NCBI GenBank assembly: GCA_964017195.1
Contig: OZ024887.1
Span: 67,511,228 to 67,575,227, forward strand
DNA length: 64,000 nt
Reading direction: 5' to 3'
Source of the DNA: Siderastrea radians
Lineage: Eukaryota; Cnidaria; Anthozoa; Scleractinia; Rhizangiidae
The notes under the pieces are model-generated. The model was not told where the DNA came from and did not search any database. It saw only the letters and a program-made list of their open reading frames with translations. The position numbers and the translations under genes were made by a program. This document shows, piece by piece, positions 1 to 12,550 of this stretch. Position 1 is the first letter of the stretch, and each line of letters opens with the position of its first letter.

Positions 1-1450
1 TAAGGGAAATTGGGGGGCCTTCACGTTTTTTAATGTACATCTACGATAATCAAGGTCCAACTGATTTAAATATTTGAAGCAGAGTAAACACACACGAAGC
101 TATAAATACTTACGAAATACCTAAATAAACTCGTGCCGGCCTAATAGAATACCATGTAATTACTCTTAAGAAGTTAAGCCTATTTCTAGGGCTTCCGGAC
201 AGCTCAGTTCAATATTAATTGACAGAGGAACGCACTTCACTTCGGCAATACATCTGTGCTTTGCACGCAAGCTGTCGACAAGTTCCACGTCGGCTTAGTT
301 ATTGACCCCCGGCCCGCAGACGGTTTTTCATCGGGTTTATTGGTCAATGACAGTTCATTTAAGATCCAATGAAACTTCTAAGACTGACACACGAAGACTG
401 GCACACGAAGGCGCCTGTGTCAGCTTACGCGATTTTTTCTTCGAAAATACTCATCCAAATAAAAACCTTTTTATCTTTTGTAGTCCCCCGATCATAAAAA
501 ACTTTAAGTGAACTAAGAAATTGTGCAGTAAATTTCTGCCTCGTTTTAGAATGAAAATGTAAGCGATAAAACAGCAGACGAATAGACACTCCCTTTCACA
601 ATGGCACTACTCTTTCACGATAGAGAAAGAGAGTTAGAAATCCTACGTGAAAATATTCTGTCTAGAATATTCTGAGAGTCGTTGTATACAACGTTAATAC
701 CCACCACATGTTCAGTTTCAAGCACGATTTATTTTTTCATCGTAAACTTGATCTGCTAACACTTAAACCAAAAATTTATGCAGATTTTCCAGCAAAAACC
801 AATGATAAAGGGATAATTCAATCAGAAACCAACTAATCTGTCAATAATTACGGAGAAAATTTTAAGAATTTGTATTTATATACAATTAATTAATTGTATA
901 TACGCACTAAGCCTTTCCTGCCCACTCACGTCAAGTTATGTAAAGGAAGTCTGAGGCATTTGGGGTTAAATTGAAATGGATATCAGGTCGTGCTCAATAA
1001 CTCCTTTCTCTCGCTTTCTCTACCAGGATCTTCTGTTTTAGCAGATACATCACAAGAACGCTGGAGAAATCGTATCTATTCTATATTTGCAATTGTTTTT
1101 AACAGCTCATTTTGTTTTATGAACGAATGCGTTTTAAGACTTCCTTTATAGTCACTGACTTAGAATCAGATGGTTTGCCGACAGACACATATGTTGTTTT
1201 CGTGATCGAAAAATGCACTGAAAGTGATTAACCAGTTTAATAACGGCATTCTTTAATTTACCCTGCCAGAGAGCTGACATATTTCCTTTGTGTTCTCCAG
1301 TGAAAGTCAATCTTGTGACTTAAGCTTGTACTCTACAGTTTTAATATCCCAAGCAGAATTCAGACGGAGTCAATTATATTTGGGAAATTGGACACTCTAG
1401 CTCTTGTAGGAAGACAAGATTTCAATTGCTGCTTCTTTATTTTCTCTCAG
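1..1450. other. No recognisable gene; possible intron upstream of Kazal exon
   Basis: I see no coding similarity or repeat structure here on either strand. The stretch is AT-rich. Because the Kazal exon that follows begins at a clear acceptor (a pyrimidine-rich run ending in CAG at 1448-1450), part of this region is probably intron, with the exon carrying the signal peptide either unrecognised here or left of the window. Confidence 0.4.
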
Positions 1451-1914
1451 GTGCATGCAGTAGTCGAATCTCTTTCAAACCTTGTCCTAAGAAGTGTCCG
1501 TCGAAAGAGCGCCCGGTTTGCGGCTCAGATAAGAAGACATACAAGAACGGCTGTCATCTTGCCGCGGCTAAGTGTGCGTTACCCAAGAAAGACAGGGGCT
1601 CACTTCGCTTGGAATATAACGGACCATGTGGGGCCCCTGCAACGCCAAAACCTTGCCCAAGATGGGAGGACTGCAAAGTAGTGGACAAACCCGTGTGCGG
1701 ATCGGACGGGAAAACGTACCCGAACATATGCCGCTTGCGTGTCGCCATGTGCCACGCCCGCAGGAACAAGCACAGGCCGATCAAGATTAAATCCAGAACC
1801 GCGTGCAAGAAAAGAAAAGGAAAGAATGGCAAGAAAGGAAAGAAAGAGAGAAAGGGAAAGAAAAATAGAAAAGACAGGTCCGGGCGTAAAGAAAGAAAGG
1901 GTAGGATAGACTGA
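1451..1914 (+). CDS. Secreted protein with two Kazal domains and a lysine-rich tail (3' exon, partial)
   Basis: The exon opens after a CAG acceptor in phase 1 and ends at a TGA at 1912-1914. It encodes two Kazal-type (follistatin-like) modules, each with the six-cysteine spacing and the PVCGSD..KTY signature: the first from CPKKC to GPC, the second from CPRWEDC to TAC. About 35 residues follow that are almost entirely Lys, Arg, Gly and Asn. Kazal modules are known as serine protease inhibitor or matrix-binding folds and are extracellular. The basic tail suggests binding to acidic polysaccharide or mineral matrix (inference). The reading frame also stays open a little upstream, but only from a TTG, so the acceptor is the better exon start. 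The signal-peptide exon was not found, so the gene is partial. No neighbour suggests an inhibitor target. Confidence 0.75.
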
Positions 1915-4900
1915 AAATTTCCCCTAGGACATTGCGAGCGTTTCATTTGTTGGGGGGGAGGGGGTGTTGAGAGAACTTATTCTGTTAAATATACAAACTG
2001 TTTTTAAAGTCCTTTTGAACCAGAAAATGATAGTATGTATCAATAGAATTATATGAGCTCTATCATTTAGAACGAAATTCGTTTGGGGACAGTTTGTACG
2101 GAGCCTTCGCACAGACGTCTCCTGCAAAGGTAATAGGAGACGTCTGCGCGCAGGCTATTTGTACGAGAACATACTTAATTGATTTCTAACGATCAGAAGT
2201 TTTTGCGTTCAGTACCGTATGGCATGAACTCTTTGCGGAGAGATCCTGAACAAAACGTTGGCCACAGAATTGCTTTTGGCTGAATGTTTACTCCACTGTA
2301 TTAATGTCATCTTTGGCGATAACCAAAACCACTTACATTGTTACATGTACATAATCAAATTATAGGTTGTAAAGTAATCACTAGACTAAATTCGCAAACG
2401 CTTGTTAAATCCCTCCCAAAAAATATCATCATTAACTATTTGTAAATCACCAAAAACTGATCCCGCAACCCCCCTCCACGCACCCAAACTCATCCCAAAA
2501 CGTCAAATTGCGAGATAAAAATTCCTGCAAAAATTTTATGCTGTAGTTATGATTTTTGACGATCATCGATAGTATTGTCGTCAAGATTTTTGATAATCAG
2601 TAAAGCAATACTTTATTTTAGCTTGCGAATGAGGATGCGAGCACGAAGCCTTTTATTTTGTCAATTACTAGCCAAGGGGTGTAGAGATATAAACTGCGAA
2701 CAGTCGTTATTTTTCCTCGATGATAGTTCAGCGCGTGAAGAAACAAGAATCTCATAATGGCGCGACTCGGGCCAACCGTGATGTTCATCGCCGCTCGAGT
2801 CGCACCATTTCCGATTCTTCGCGTCCGTTACAAAAGTCTGTCCAATAAGAAAAATAGCGACCGCATCAACGTCTAGCAGAAATAATGAACTAGTGAAAAC
2901 ATTGATTGTCAGACGCTGTAGAACGCTTTAGAACCGAAGTGATTTTATACCATTACAATTACACTTAAGGCAAAAAATCCTGTGTTCTGATTTCAGCACC
3001 AGAACACACAGTTTCAAGGTTAATACCTTTGCTGTTGTACAGATTCATGCCTTTCCCGTAATTGGTCTGAAAAATTGCGTTTCACTTGAAGCGTGGGCTT
3101 GCTCTTGAATCGAATTCTGATTTGGTCGAAGAAAGAAAAGCAGAAACAGTGTGTTTACTTTTTATTGGTTGTAGACTGAGACTGGCTAAGCAAACGCAAT
3201 TTGGTACAAACAACTTTACTTTCTTACTTTGAAAAATCAATTGAAAACTGCTGTAATTAGTAGACAAAAGAAACCTTAGTGAATAAACAGAATTAAAACT
3301 CCCCGTTTCCAGGGTATATACTTTGCAATCAAAATATGTGAAATTTCAATAGATGTAGATTATAGAATATTCGTCTTTCCGGGATTTTAAGTGTATGCTC
3401 TTTTAGCAGAATAATATGTCTCAAAAAGGCAACTGAAGATGTGATAACACAGTTTTTGAGATACTTTGCCCGTTCCATTTCCATAACAAAAGTTATATTT
3501 CGATTATGGGAGGACTGGTCGACTTTTTCTTTTGCGGGGGGGAGGGGGGAAGAGGGGGGCTTTATTTTAGCAAATGAGCAACGATGTTTCCAGTCAGATC
3601 AAAGGTATCGTGAAGGACAAGATTTGATTGACTTTATGCTGGGAGCTACAATTTCTGTTGCGCTATCTTCGTATGTATATTGCAGTATTGAATCCGAGCA
3701 TGCGCCTTGCTTGAGTTTTTCCTTCAATGTATTATAAGTTGAAAAATTGGCGGCATGGAAATTGCACAAAAAAGAAGCAAAACTCAAAGACCAAACTGGA
3801 TCTCAACACAAGCACTTCGCCTCACCCTGGGCGCTAACACACTGTACTGACTGTCTCGTGTTTTTGTCGCATGGAGCGCAAAAGGCCGCTAATAGAGAGG
3901 GTGTAATAGCGGAGCTCGAGGAACACCATGGGTAAGCAAATTTGGTAACCCGTTGATCCGGAAAATTTTGGTTCTGACGTCAGCGTACGTCCGCCTAGTC
4001 TCCTATGCAGCCGTTTTTAGTGGCGTCACGCAACACTCCCAACCCGACCAGGGGAGGCGGAATGCAATCCTTTCTTGTAGCTGCTGTAAACAATATGGCG
4101 GCTGGTTCCTCGTACGCTCGATTATCAATACGGTAATTGTAATACATTCTTGGAATGAAGACTTGTAAAAGTTCATCATGAAAAGGAAAAGGATTGCTTC
4201 AATCTCGATGGCGCATATAGAAGACATTGGAGAGCTTGAAGGCAAGAAATCCTTGTTCGAGGACATAAGCTTACTTGCTTTTTTCAAAGCTACGGAGATC
4301 TGGAAAGAACCCGGCGACTTTCGTTTAGATTTTCAAGTCCTTCTTTCAGTTCAGTGGTAAGGTGAATTACAGATTTGATCGTGGATTTACATTGTAAAAT
4401 TTGTTTAATTGAGCGACTTTTCATGTTTATTAAATTACGGTAATTTTCTTGAAATGTTTTAAAAACTCGTTTAAAATAGCTATGAAATTACCTTGTAGTT
4501 CCCGTTTGCCGACTTGCGAGTAACTTTTCAGTCGAGGGGAAAATTGAATGCAGTTCGCTTTCCTAGGCAAACAAGTGCTTCGTATGTGAATGATATTTCA
4601 TGTTTTTGAAGGTTTCTTGTCCCTTTTTCTGTGTTTATTCATTAAAGGAATTTTCAGTAGTGAGTAATCTGATATTAGGCTTAACTTAAGGCTTAATTAC
4701 GCTCAATTCCCTTTTGAACTTTTATAGTGTGTAATTTTCAATATTTTTTAGAGCAATTCTAGTGTATTTTATTCGAAAAGTAGAAATCGTGACTATTCTA
4801 GACTGAGTCTGTGTTGTTTTTTCAACGTAGGTTGTTTTTCTTCGGTAACGCATATTGAGTTGTTTTGACTAATTCGTAATTTAGTATTCAACGCCTGAAG

Positions 4901-6291
4901 ACTGTGAAGAGTCGCTCTGTCGTCATTTTTAAGTTTATAGTCTTAGTGTAAAGCTCCTTATGTTTTTTGCTCAGTTGTGGAATATTTTATCTTCCTTATA
5001 TAGTTATATTGTTATACATTAGTTTCTTCATCTGAAGTGAATGACATTTCTGTTCCAATTTTGCGACTAAACACAGAATCGCAGTTTCAGTGAATGAGTT
5101 CAGTGTGACATGTTTTCGTGTTCGTTTTGTTTTTCACCGCTAAGCCATTTCTTTAGTTACAGATCGAAATGAAATCTTTATTTAAGTAGCTATAAGCAAA
5201 GCATTTCTCGGTTTAAGTCTTTTTTGTCTAAAATGAGACTCTAAAAGATTCCTAAAATTAGTTCAGGGTGTGTTCTTGCAAGCGCCCGACTAATACTTCG
5301 CGGTGGAAAAACTTGTGCCATTTTTTCTTGATAATTAATATACGTGTGCTTGAAAGTTTCCGAAAACATTTTTTGGGTACTATTTGTTAGTAAACAGTTT
5401 GATGCCGGGAAAATATTATTTATTTTAGCAAGATAGATTTCGAGAAATGTTCCATGGTTAACAGAACTAAACAGCCAGAGGGATGTATTGGAATCAGTGA
5501 GAAATGTGTATTTGTATGGAAACGTCTGTCGAGTCGCTACCGGGAGCAACTTAAGTGGGTTTTTTTTAACAATTGTAGTTTTACAAGTACTCTTCTTGAA
5601 CTTTTAAATAAGCTAGCTTTCGAAAGAATGCTACAAGAAGAGCTGTCGGTGAAAGTCGTGCTGAAGTCTTCTCTTTGAAGAAAAATAAGCCATCCGCATG
5701 TTTTCCCTTGCTGTTTTTCACCTCTTGGGGAATAACTGCACAACTAAAATTTACTGCATTTTTCGGGCCAATAAGCATGAAAGTGGAGCTCCGCTTTTAG
5801 GCTTGGCTAAATCTATATATTAAGCTCTATTATCCAATTCACCAGGTCATCTCGTTAGGTAGAGACAGTATTCTCTTTACGTTAATGAGATGATCCGGAT
5901 TTGCATAAGAAGGAAAGATCAGCCTTTGCAAAAAATTTAAATAAACTGAATAAAAAAATTCCGGTGGCGCCAGGTCACAACATTTCGAGTTTTATTCGAC
6001 TGTTGAAACTTTGATGGATACCTTTAGTGTAGTCGACTCGGCGAATTGGAGAAACACTCAAACCTTATCTCCAAAATTTAACGTCAGATTGAGAAAACAG
6101 TGAAGGTTTTCTTTTAAAAATAAGATGGATAAATTTTTCAATAAACGGTAAACTGTGACCCTTATCACTCTTGAAATTCTTTTTTTTTTAAAGGTTTAGC
6201 TGACAGAGCGGATAAAATTTCTGACTGTTCAAAAATGGCACGTGCAACACTGCCATGTTCCGCCATCAATTCAACTGATCTTAAGAGCTAA
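1915..6291. other. Unassigned AT-rich stretch; one weak first-exon candidate near 4095
   Basis: No protein family was recognised. Three items are visible. At 2692-2715 an ACTGCGAACAGTC sequence resembles one end of the inverted-repeat element at 45281-45456. Near 3536-3560 there is a purine-rich run. At 4095-4132 ATG GCG GCT GGT leads to a GTAATT donor, and at 4158-4355 a 66-codon open stretch ends at a GTAAGG donor; either could be a first exon. I found no following exon, so no gene is called. From 4360 to 6290 I see only AT-rich sequence. Confidence 0.3.
2107..2147. repeat. Short hairpin, possible MITE remnant
   Basis: Two inverted arms built on CAGACGTCTCC and GGAGACGTCTG face each other across about 14 bases. 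It looks like the collapsed remnant of an inverted-repeat transposon. It lies about 190 bp after the Kazal stop codon, so it may sit in that gene's 3' UTR. Confidence 0.45.
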
Positions 6292-7199
6292 GGAGCCAAC
6301 CATTTAACTTCTGAGGGGGGGGGGGGGGGGTTGGGTGATTTGGTATAGGCATGAATTTTTTTTCAACCCCTTAATTCCCCGTGAATTTTTTTTCTCGGGG
6401 TATGTGCTTGCAAGATATTTTTTTCTCCCTCCAACGTTCTGCATGAATTTTTTTTTGGTGCGTGGATGGGTTTAAAGTAGGCCTTCATTATAAATCAAAT
6501 TATAAAAAGTTAAGGATCTGTGAAAGAAACTGAACAAATATATTAATTTTTATCTAAGAGTTTTTGAGTGACTTTTACAATACGGTACAATACCTTTAAC
6601 ACCAAATGTAAAGCATTGAGGTGACCCCTTCCCACTGATAAAAGGAGTCAGACCTGTTCCTGGACTTTGATGATTTTGCAAGGTGAATGCGCCTACAGTA
6701 CAGTACATAGTGCGTGCATAGAGCTACAGAACAGTACAGTGCATGGCGCGAATGCGTCTTCAGTACATATTTTACGGAAAGATAATGAGCCACATCCTTT
6801 CCTTGTTAAATCAAACTGGCAGCAATAAGTTGCTTTAGAGAGCTATCTAGAAAGGGTTAAATCCAACTCGCAGCTGAAGTACACATTACAAGGCCCCAAA
6901 TTGAAAATAATCTGCACAGAGCTCTTAAGTTGCTTTGTTGCCAAAGAGTGAGATTTTTGACGGCGTCATCTTTGTAGGGGGGTCTGGGGGCATGCTCCCC
7001 CAGAAAACTTTGAAAAATTAAAGTAGCCAAGACGTGTTTTCCTTTATTCTGAGAAGAAATGTGACCCTTCGAAAGTAACTATTTAGATCCCAGATTTTTC
7101 TTTAAATTGGACTAATATCAACTCGATCTTTCTTGACATTCTGACTTATCCAGAAGTCAAATTAACATGCCATAACGCTTAAAAACAGCGTTGATGATG

Positions 7200-7590
7200 C
7201 TCTTTGTTGTTGTTCCAAGTAGCTTTCTTTACAGTAGCCACAAAATCTGCAGGTGGTTCAAAAGATGACTCTTTGTAGGCCATTTTGATAGTAAGCAAAA
7301 AAGGCCAACGTACCGTCCACCTGGAGAGATGCTGCCGATAGCTGTTTTGTTTTTCCTTATGAGAGACACAACTCTCTCTTCACCGGCATTTGAATGTGGT
7401 AGAATAAGAACTGTTTTGGACACGTCATTTATCTTACCAAATTTATGGGTACCATTCCCTAGCTTCAATGATGACTGATATCCCCAGATTACATCCATGC
7501 CAAAACTGGATGATTTCTCATCATTTTCCTCACTTGCAAACTTTATTTGGGCTTCATCCCAGACCTTCTTAGGACAAAAACGAGGGGCAA
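7200..7590 (-). pseudogene. hAT-family transposase C-terminal fragment
   Basis: The minus strand encodes a broken protein whose central part reads LILPHSNAGEERVVSLIRKN, the pattern typical of the hAT transposase dimerisation region (PHSNA.EERVFS.I.KNKT). Preceding residues on the same strand (KVWDEAQIKFAS and GNGTHKFGKI) fit the same family by eye. There is no complete catalytic core and no start. It is a relic inside the inverted-repeat element and is not expected to make a working transposase. Confidence 0.55.
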
Positions 7591-8160
7591 ATTCAATTAG
7601 ACAACATGCACGAACATGAAAAACTACTGAGACCTCTTGCAGTACCTATGGCTGAAGATACATCCCGTAAAGTACAACAATTGATTACAGTACTTCACAA
7701 TGAACACCACATTAACGAAATTAAATGACTGAAAAATGGGTTTGTCAAACACCAAACCCGCCTCGAATTCTAGTATTTTATACCCTTACGAAAATCCACA
7801 AACCGACTTGGGAGACCTTGGGAGTTTCAGGTCTAACAGAGAAGTTATCAGCATTTGTTGCGATACTACTCCAGCCGTTAGCACAACAACAGAAGTCGTA
7901 TCTCAAAGACTGATACAGTCAACTGACTCCATTAATTTCATTGACAGGACGAAAGTTCCAGAGAACACAATCCTTGTATCTATGGACGTAACGAGCATTG
8001 TATACTAATATTCCACAAGAGAGGGAATACATACAGTATGCAAGGCATACGACCCTTTCTATATTAAAAGACACACCTCCTATCCCTACACGTTTACTTG
8101 ACAAGCGTTCAGGCAAATGTTACAGGAGAGCTCATTCCAGTTTTGTGTCAAATAGATAGT
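7590..8160 (+). pseudogene. Penelope-like reverse transcriptase fragment, frameshifted
   Basis: In two overlapping frames the plus strand gives PPRILVFYTLTKIHKP, then GLTEKLSAFVAILLQPLAQ, YLKDT, INFIDRTKVPENTILVSMDV and TNIPQE. This order (KIHKP, polar block, LLQP..QQ.SYLKDT, SMDVTSLYTNIPQ) is that of reverse transcriptases of Penelope-like elements common in cnidarian genomes. Stops and frameshifts interrupt it, and the endonuclease part is missing. It directly abuts the hAT remnant on the other strand, implying nested insertion or rearrangement. Confidence 0.6.
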
Positions 8161-8541
8161 TAATAAAGTTTACTTCATGTTCCAACAGCTATTCTGGCAT
8201 TCTTGATTTAGAGTGCACTGAATACATTGTTCTTCAAATCACAACAGTTGCTATAAATGTAAACAAAAGGCCATCTGAGGGGAAAACATCATTGTGCAAA
8301 GAATCCCTCTTACCCAAGTCCAGATGCTAAAATCTTTTAACAGTCTGCTGATAAAGTTCGATGTGTCAACTCAGGAAACATCTTGCCAGAATTTTTTTTC
8401 CAGCCCACTGTACGTGCGTGAATTTTTTTTGGACAATAGTCTTGTGCAGGAAATTTTTTCTTACGCACATGCACTTGCAGGATATTTTTTTCAAAATCAC
8501 CCAACCCCCCCCCCCCCTCAGAAGTTAAATGGTTGGCCCCT

Positions 8542-9163
8542 AACACAGCCTTAGCAAAAGAGAGGTTCTAAAAATTCTTCTATGAAATATAGCAGAGGAA
8601 TATTTCCATTCACTGTGACGATGGCAAATTTATATCTTCAGACCCGGACTTTCAGACAAACACTCCTTCTTTGCTCCGAGTGATAACAGAAGTAGTCTGC
8701 CGCGACAGTTAATTTGTACGTGGGATGATAAATGCTGGTGTTTCTTTGGTTTTGTTACTGGTGATTGATTTGCTTTCAAACAACTTGATTTAGTAGTGAA
8801 CACGAAATTTAAACTAATATTTGTTTTTCTATAATAAGCTTAACCGCACCGGCCCTGCCTGACCTTTTATCTTGAGTTTACCTTTTTATCACCACGTAAG
8901 GTATTTTAGCCTGGTGCGATTTTGCAGCTAATTTGAGTAAGACACGGTTTAAGATCTTATCTCACAGAAATAATTTCAACCATTTTGATTCCAGCCCAAG
9001 TAAGACCGCTTCTGGTGGTAAAGTTGTGATAGAGTTTGCCCTTTTATGGTTTGTTTTATGGCAAGAGTTAAATCTTTGACTAGTATCTGCAGTACTCTCA
9101 ACTCCCAGTAATGAGGGGTGAGGGGGTAAAAAGACCGGATAATATGTCATCATGTCCTCTTTC
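8542..9163. other. No gene seen
   Basis: Both strands carry only short spurious open frames. There is no recognisable protein family or strong repeat until the CCCGGGGG element at 9164. Confidence 0.4.
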
Positions 9164-9472
9164 CCCGGGGGGGTTCTCCCTTATATGGCCTATACGGGGA
9201 TGTGCCGCTGGACAGGGTATGGTTTTTGGCCTCTCTGTCCTAAACGGGGTATGTGATTTCGTGCGAGTCTGTCCTAAACAGGGTATATAATTTTGCGCGA
9301 GTCTGTCCTAATTATAAACACGGTATTGCATGTCCTAAACAGGGTAATAAAATTGAGTTTGTTGACCTAAACAGGGTATGTATTTTAGGCTTTTTTTGTC
9401 CTAAACAGGGTCAGGGTTTCAAACCCTCAGCGGCTCACCTATACCCAAATATGGGTCGAGTATCCCCCCGGG
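9164..9472. mobile_element. Short inverted-repeat element with 8-bp target duplication and internal minisatellite
   Basis: The element starts CCCGGGGGGGTTCTC and ends GAGTATCCCCCCGGG, inverted copies of one end. It is flanked on both sides by CCTCTTTC (9156-9163 and 9473-9480), an exact 8-bp target-site duplication. Internally the words TGTCCTAAACAGGGTAT or close variants recur at least five times at uneven spacing. The same ends occur at 22149 and 23121, so this is a family. There is no transposase, so it is non-autonomous. Confidence 0.75.
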
Positions 9473-9639
9473 CCTCTTTCCCCCCGACCTTTCGCACAAA
9501 GTTTTGTAGCTATCCAGCCTAGATCATTTTTAATCAGGAAAGGTTGCGGAAGTGCCCTTAACCTATATTATTCTGCGCATTACAGCGTTTCTAAACTTTT
9601 TCCAGTTTTAACGTGACAACTGATATATACCACGTAGTT

Positions 9640-12550
9640 TGTTTAGCGGATAAGCCGTGGGAAAACTACGGATATTGATAAGCAAAAAGAGACATTTTTG
9701 AGTGTTTTTCAAGTGGTAGTTGAAATGTAAAAGTAATGTCAGTGATAAATTTATGGACAAACAACTAGAATTCCATCATAACTAATCTTTGCCTTTGCGC
9801 TAAATCGGTTGAAAAAGGATTTCTTAGTCAAAGAGCAATGCAAATTGGACCTCTTTATTTCGCCGGAAATAATTATTTCATAAGCCTTTTCATCCAATCA
9901 AATGCATTTTTAAAAACATGCTATACTTTAGACAGTCCTTTTTCACGGTCACGGAAACTGAAAGTTTGTGACAAGTTCGAATGCAACGCTAGTTGTACTC
10001 GCTGAAACATCGGCCACAGAATTTGCCCTTTTGGTGGAGCCAAGCCTTGCACTTTGGTTTATTTATACTCAAGTGACATCCACCCGTCATAACAACAAGA
10101 GCTTCGGCAACAAAAAGAAACCAGAACTGTTTATTTATACTTTGCGGGTTCCTTTGCTTTTCTGGTAGTTTTCCGGAAGAGAAGGGACGCTGACACTCCG
10201 AGTTGTATAAAGGGAGGTTCGCGCGCTTTCTTTTGCTCTGATTACCAACAAACAGACTGAGTAGAGACAGTATATTCTAAACTGTGGGGCCTACAATGTC
10301 TGCCTTGGACCTGTGTTACTCTATAAAGACAGTGTTACTGCCGTAGTCATGACCAAGAAATTTGATTGTTTTTGCGGTAATTTAATTTGTTTCTACGTTG
10401 ATACTAAGTTAACAGAGTATGCGAACAGACCTTTCTAGAGCTTATTGCAGGAAGGGAAAAATGTTTCAAGTTATAAAATATCCTTACCGCAGCATAATTC
10501 GAAATCCGGATGCTCGAAATTCGAATGTTCTTGCATGTATTCGGCAAAACCGCTAATCCTCTAAGAATAACACGGTGTTTGTATTCACAGAATAATCCGA
10601 TGTTCTACCCCAAAACCGCTAATGGCATTTAGATCATCGTTCTATTCAGTATAAGTACGCCGCTCACGATGCCAATGGATTTACAAGAGTCTCTCGCCAG
10701 TAGTCTGTTTTGATAGCTCTTTGAAGGAACCGCAAAGTCGGCCAGTGAAGACGGAAGACTGGATTTAATCTGGTTTACTCTATCTGGTTCTGTTTATTAA
10801 AATTCATTTTGCGATTAAACTACAAGATTAAATATTCTTTCAGCTATTATTCAATAGTTTGAAGGAGGGACATTGTGAAATTGTTTCCTAAAAAGGTAGT
10901 TGAAAGTGTAACATTTAACTGATTTAAAACCACAAGGCTGAAGTTCAATACAAAAACTTAGGCTTCCTTCGCAATCGGTCAGCTTAGCGCCAATCCTAGA
11001 AAATGAAGCCGGCAGAAAAATCATCTTGGAAATATAATACTGCTCTATACTCTTCATTTAAATGATCTCATTTAATATGTTACCCAGAGATCAAAAGTTA
11101 GAACCACATCACACGCGACTGACATGATCCTCACGAAAGATGATGGTGTGAGACGTAAAACAAAGCGAAGGTTGATAGAGAGCGACAGCAGTGAGAGACA
11201 CAACAGACTTAACAGACTATATTAAAGGGTCCCAGCAAAACACAGCCTGTTTGTTTGAAACCACAGAAATATAAATATAAATTAAATTATTTATGTCCAT
11301 CATATGAGCCTAGCTGGTAGAAAACTGCCGCTATTAATAAGCAATTTAGGAATGGATTTAGAAGCTGGCTAATTAGGCGCCTTCGGTTACGTCTGTCAAA
11401 TAAGAGACATTCTGGAGTGTTTTCTCAAGTGGCAGATGAAAGTGTTCATTTTAAAATTACTCGGTGCTAATTTTAAAGACAAACAGAATTCCATCGCAAG
11501 AAATCTTGAGCGTTTCGCCAAACCGGGAAAACAACTCATCTCTCAAAGTTAGAAACCAATAGGTAACCGAAATGATCTGAAGAAAAGCGACAGAATGTGA
11601 CATTTATAAAGTAATGCGATTTGTTATTCAATCCAACACTGTTTCGCTTGTGTTAACTTTATTTATTTTTAAAATGCATTTGATTTGACTTGAGTTGGTT
11701 TATGCTAACTTAGCATAAGCTAGTAAACAGATAAGCTGGTTAGCAGGACCTTGTTGGAGGAATTAAAAAAGGCTAAATCGGAAAAGGGCTGAACCAGGGT
11801 AATGAACGCCCACATAGCACTGACTCTGCACGAAAACCATTTATGCGCCGGCAGTGAATGTTGTCAAAAGAAGAACGTCCAAGAATCTCATATTGATTCA
11901 AGAAAAATTAAAACTTCTTTTTGTGAGAGATAACTGACATTGAACAGAACCTTATAGAAAACTGTTGCTTCTTTAGGATCCCCTGTACGGACTCAATAGT
12001 TCAGTTGAGTCACAACACGGCATGATAAACAGTACCACCCAAAAGTACTTCTTAATAGCTTTCCTTTAAATTGTTAATGGTTACAATTTACGATTTTGTT
12101 CACGTACTAAAAAGTCAGAAACACATTACTGACCATGGTTTGTGACTGTGGTTTGACTGTGTGTTGTGTACAACGCCCTTGTCAAAAACTAATTTAAAAT
12201 CCGGATGTTTAAAAATTGTTTGCAAAAAAAACTTTTTAAAAATACCGGCCAATGTATACGGCGGGATTTGCCTAATCCGAGTATTTCGGAATACGAGCTT
12301 CTGTGGTGAATGCAATAAATAAATGTTTATTAAATTATATAGCATTTTGGATGTGTGCGAGAGATTTTACACTGGTCTCCTGATATGTGTTTTCAATCGC
12401 TAATCCGCTAAAAATACCGGTAACACGGTGTTTGTGTTCATAGAATAATCCGAATATACTGCCCTCCAACCGCAAATGACTTTTAGATATCAGTGAAATA
12501 CTGTTCTCACGATGCTATTGGCTTTACAAGAGCATTTTGCCGGTATCCCT
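9640..12550. repeat. Diverged direct duplication, unit about 1.7-1.8 kb
   Basis: The segment 9655-10745 and the segment 11320-12550 match in order. AGAGACATTTTTGAGTG at 9689 pairs with AGAGACATTCTGGAGTG near 11403. GACAAACAACTAGAATTCCA pairs with GACAAACAGAATTCCA near 11480. ATAACACGGTGTTTGTATTC near 10567 pairs with a near copy at 12420, and ACGATGCCAATGGATTTACA at 10668 pairs with ACGATGCTATTGGCTTTACA near 12510. The copies are clearly diverged and carry indels. No open frame is shared, so it is probably an old tandem duplication of non-coding or transposon-derived DNA. Confidence 0.55.

Larger units (their letters stand above)
6292..8541. mobile_element. Decayed DNA transposon with long inverted ends, hAT-like, with a nested retroelement piece
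   Basis: The left end reads GGAGCCAACCATTTAACTTC then a G run; the right end, reverse complemented, reads GGGGCCAACCATTTAACTTC then a G run. Subterminal segments with repeated runs of T also match in inverse. Inside are a hAT-type transposase C-terminus (minus strand) and a Penelope-like reverse transcriptase remnant (plus strand). The hAT piece suggests the outer element is hAT-related (inference). I could not resolve a target-site duplication, and the ends carry homopolymer runs of different length. Confidence 0.6.

Noticed and set aside
1554..1946. 130-codon minus-strand frame
   Set aside because: It is the antisense shadow of the lysine-rich Kazal exon; its Phe/Leu/Pro richness mirrors the AAG/AAA codons.
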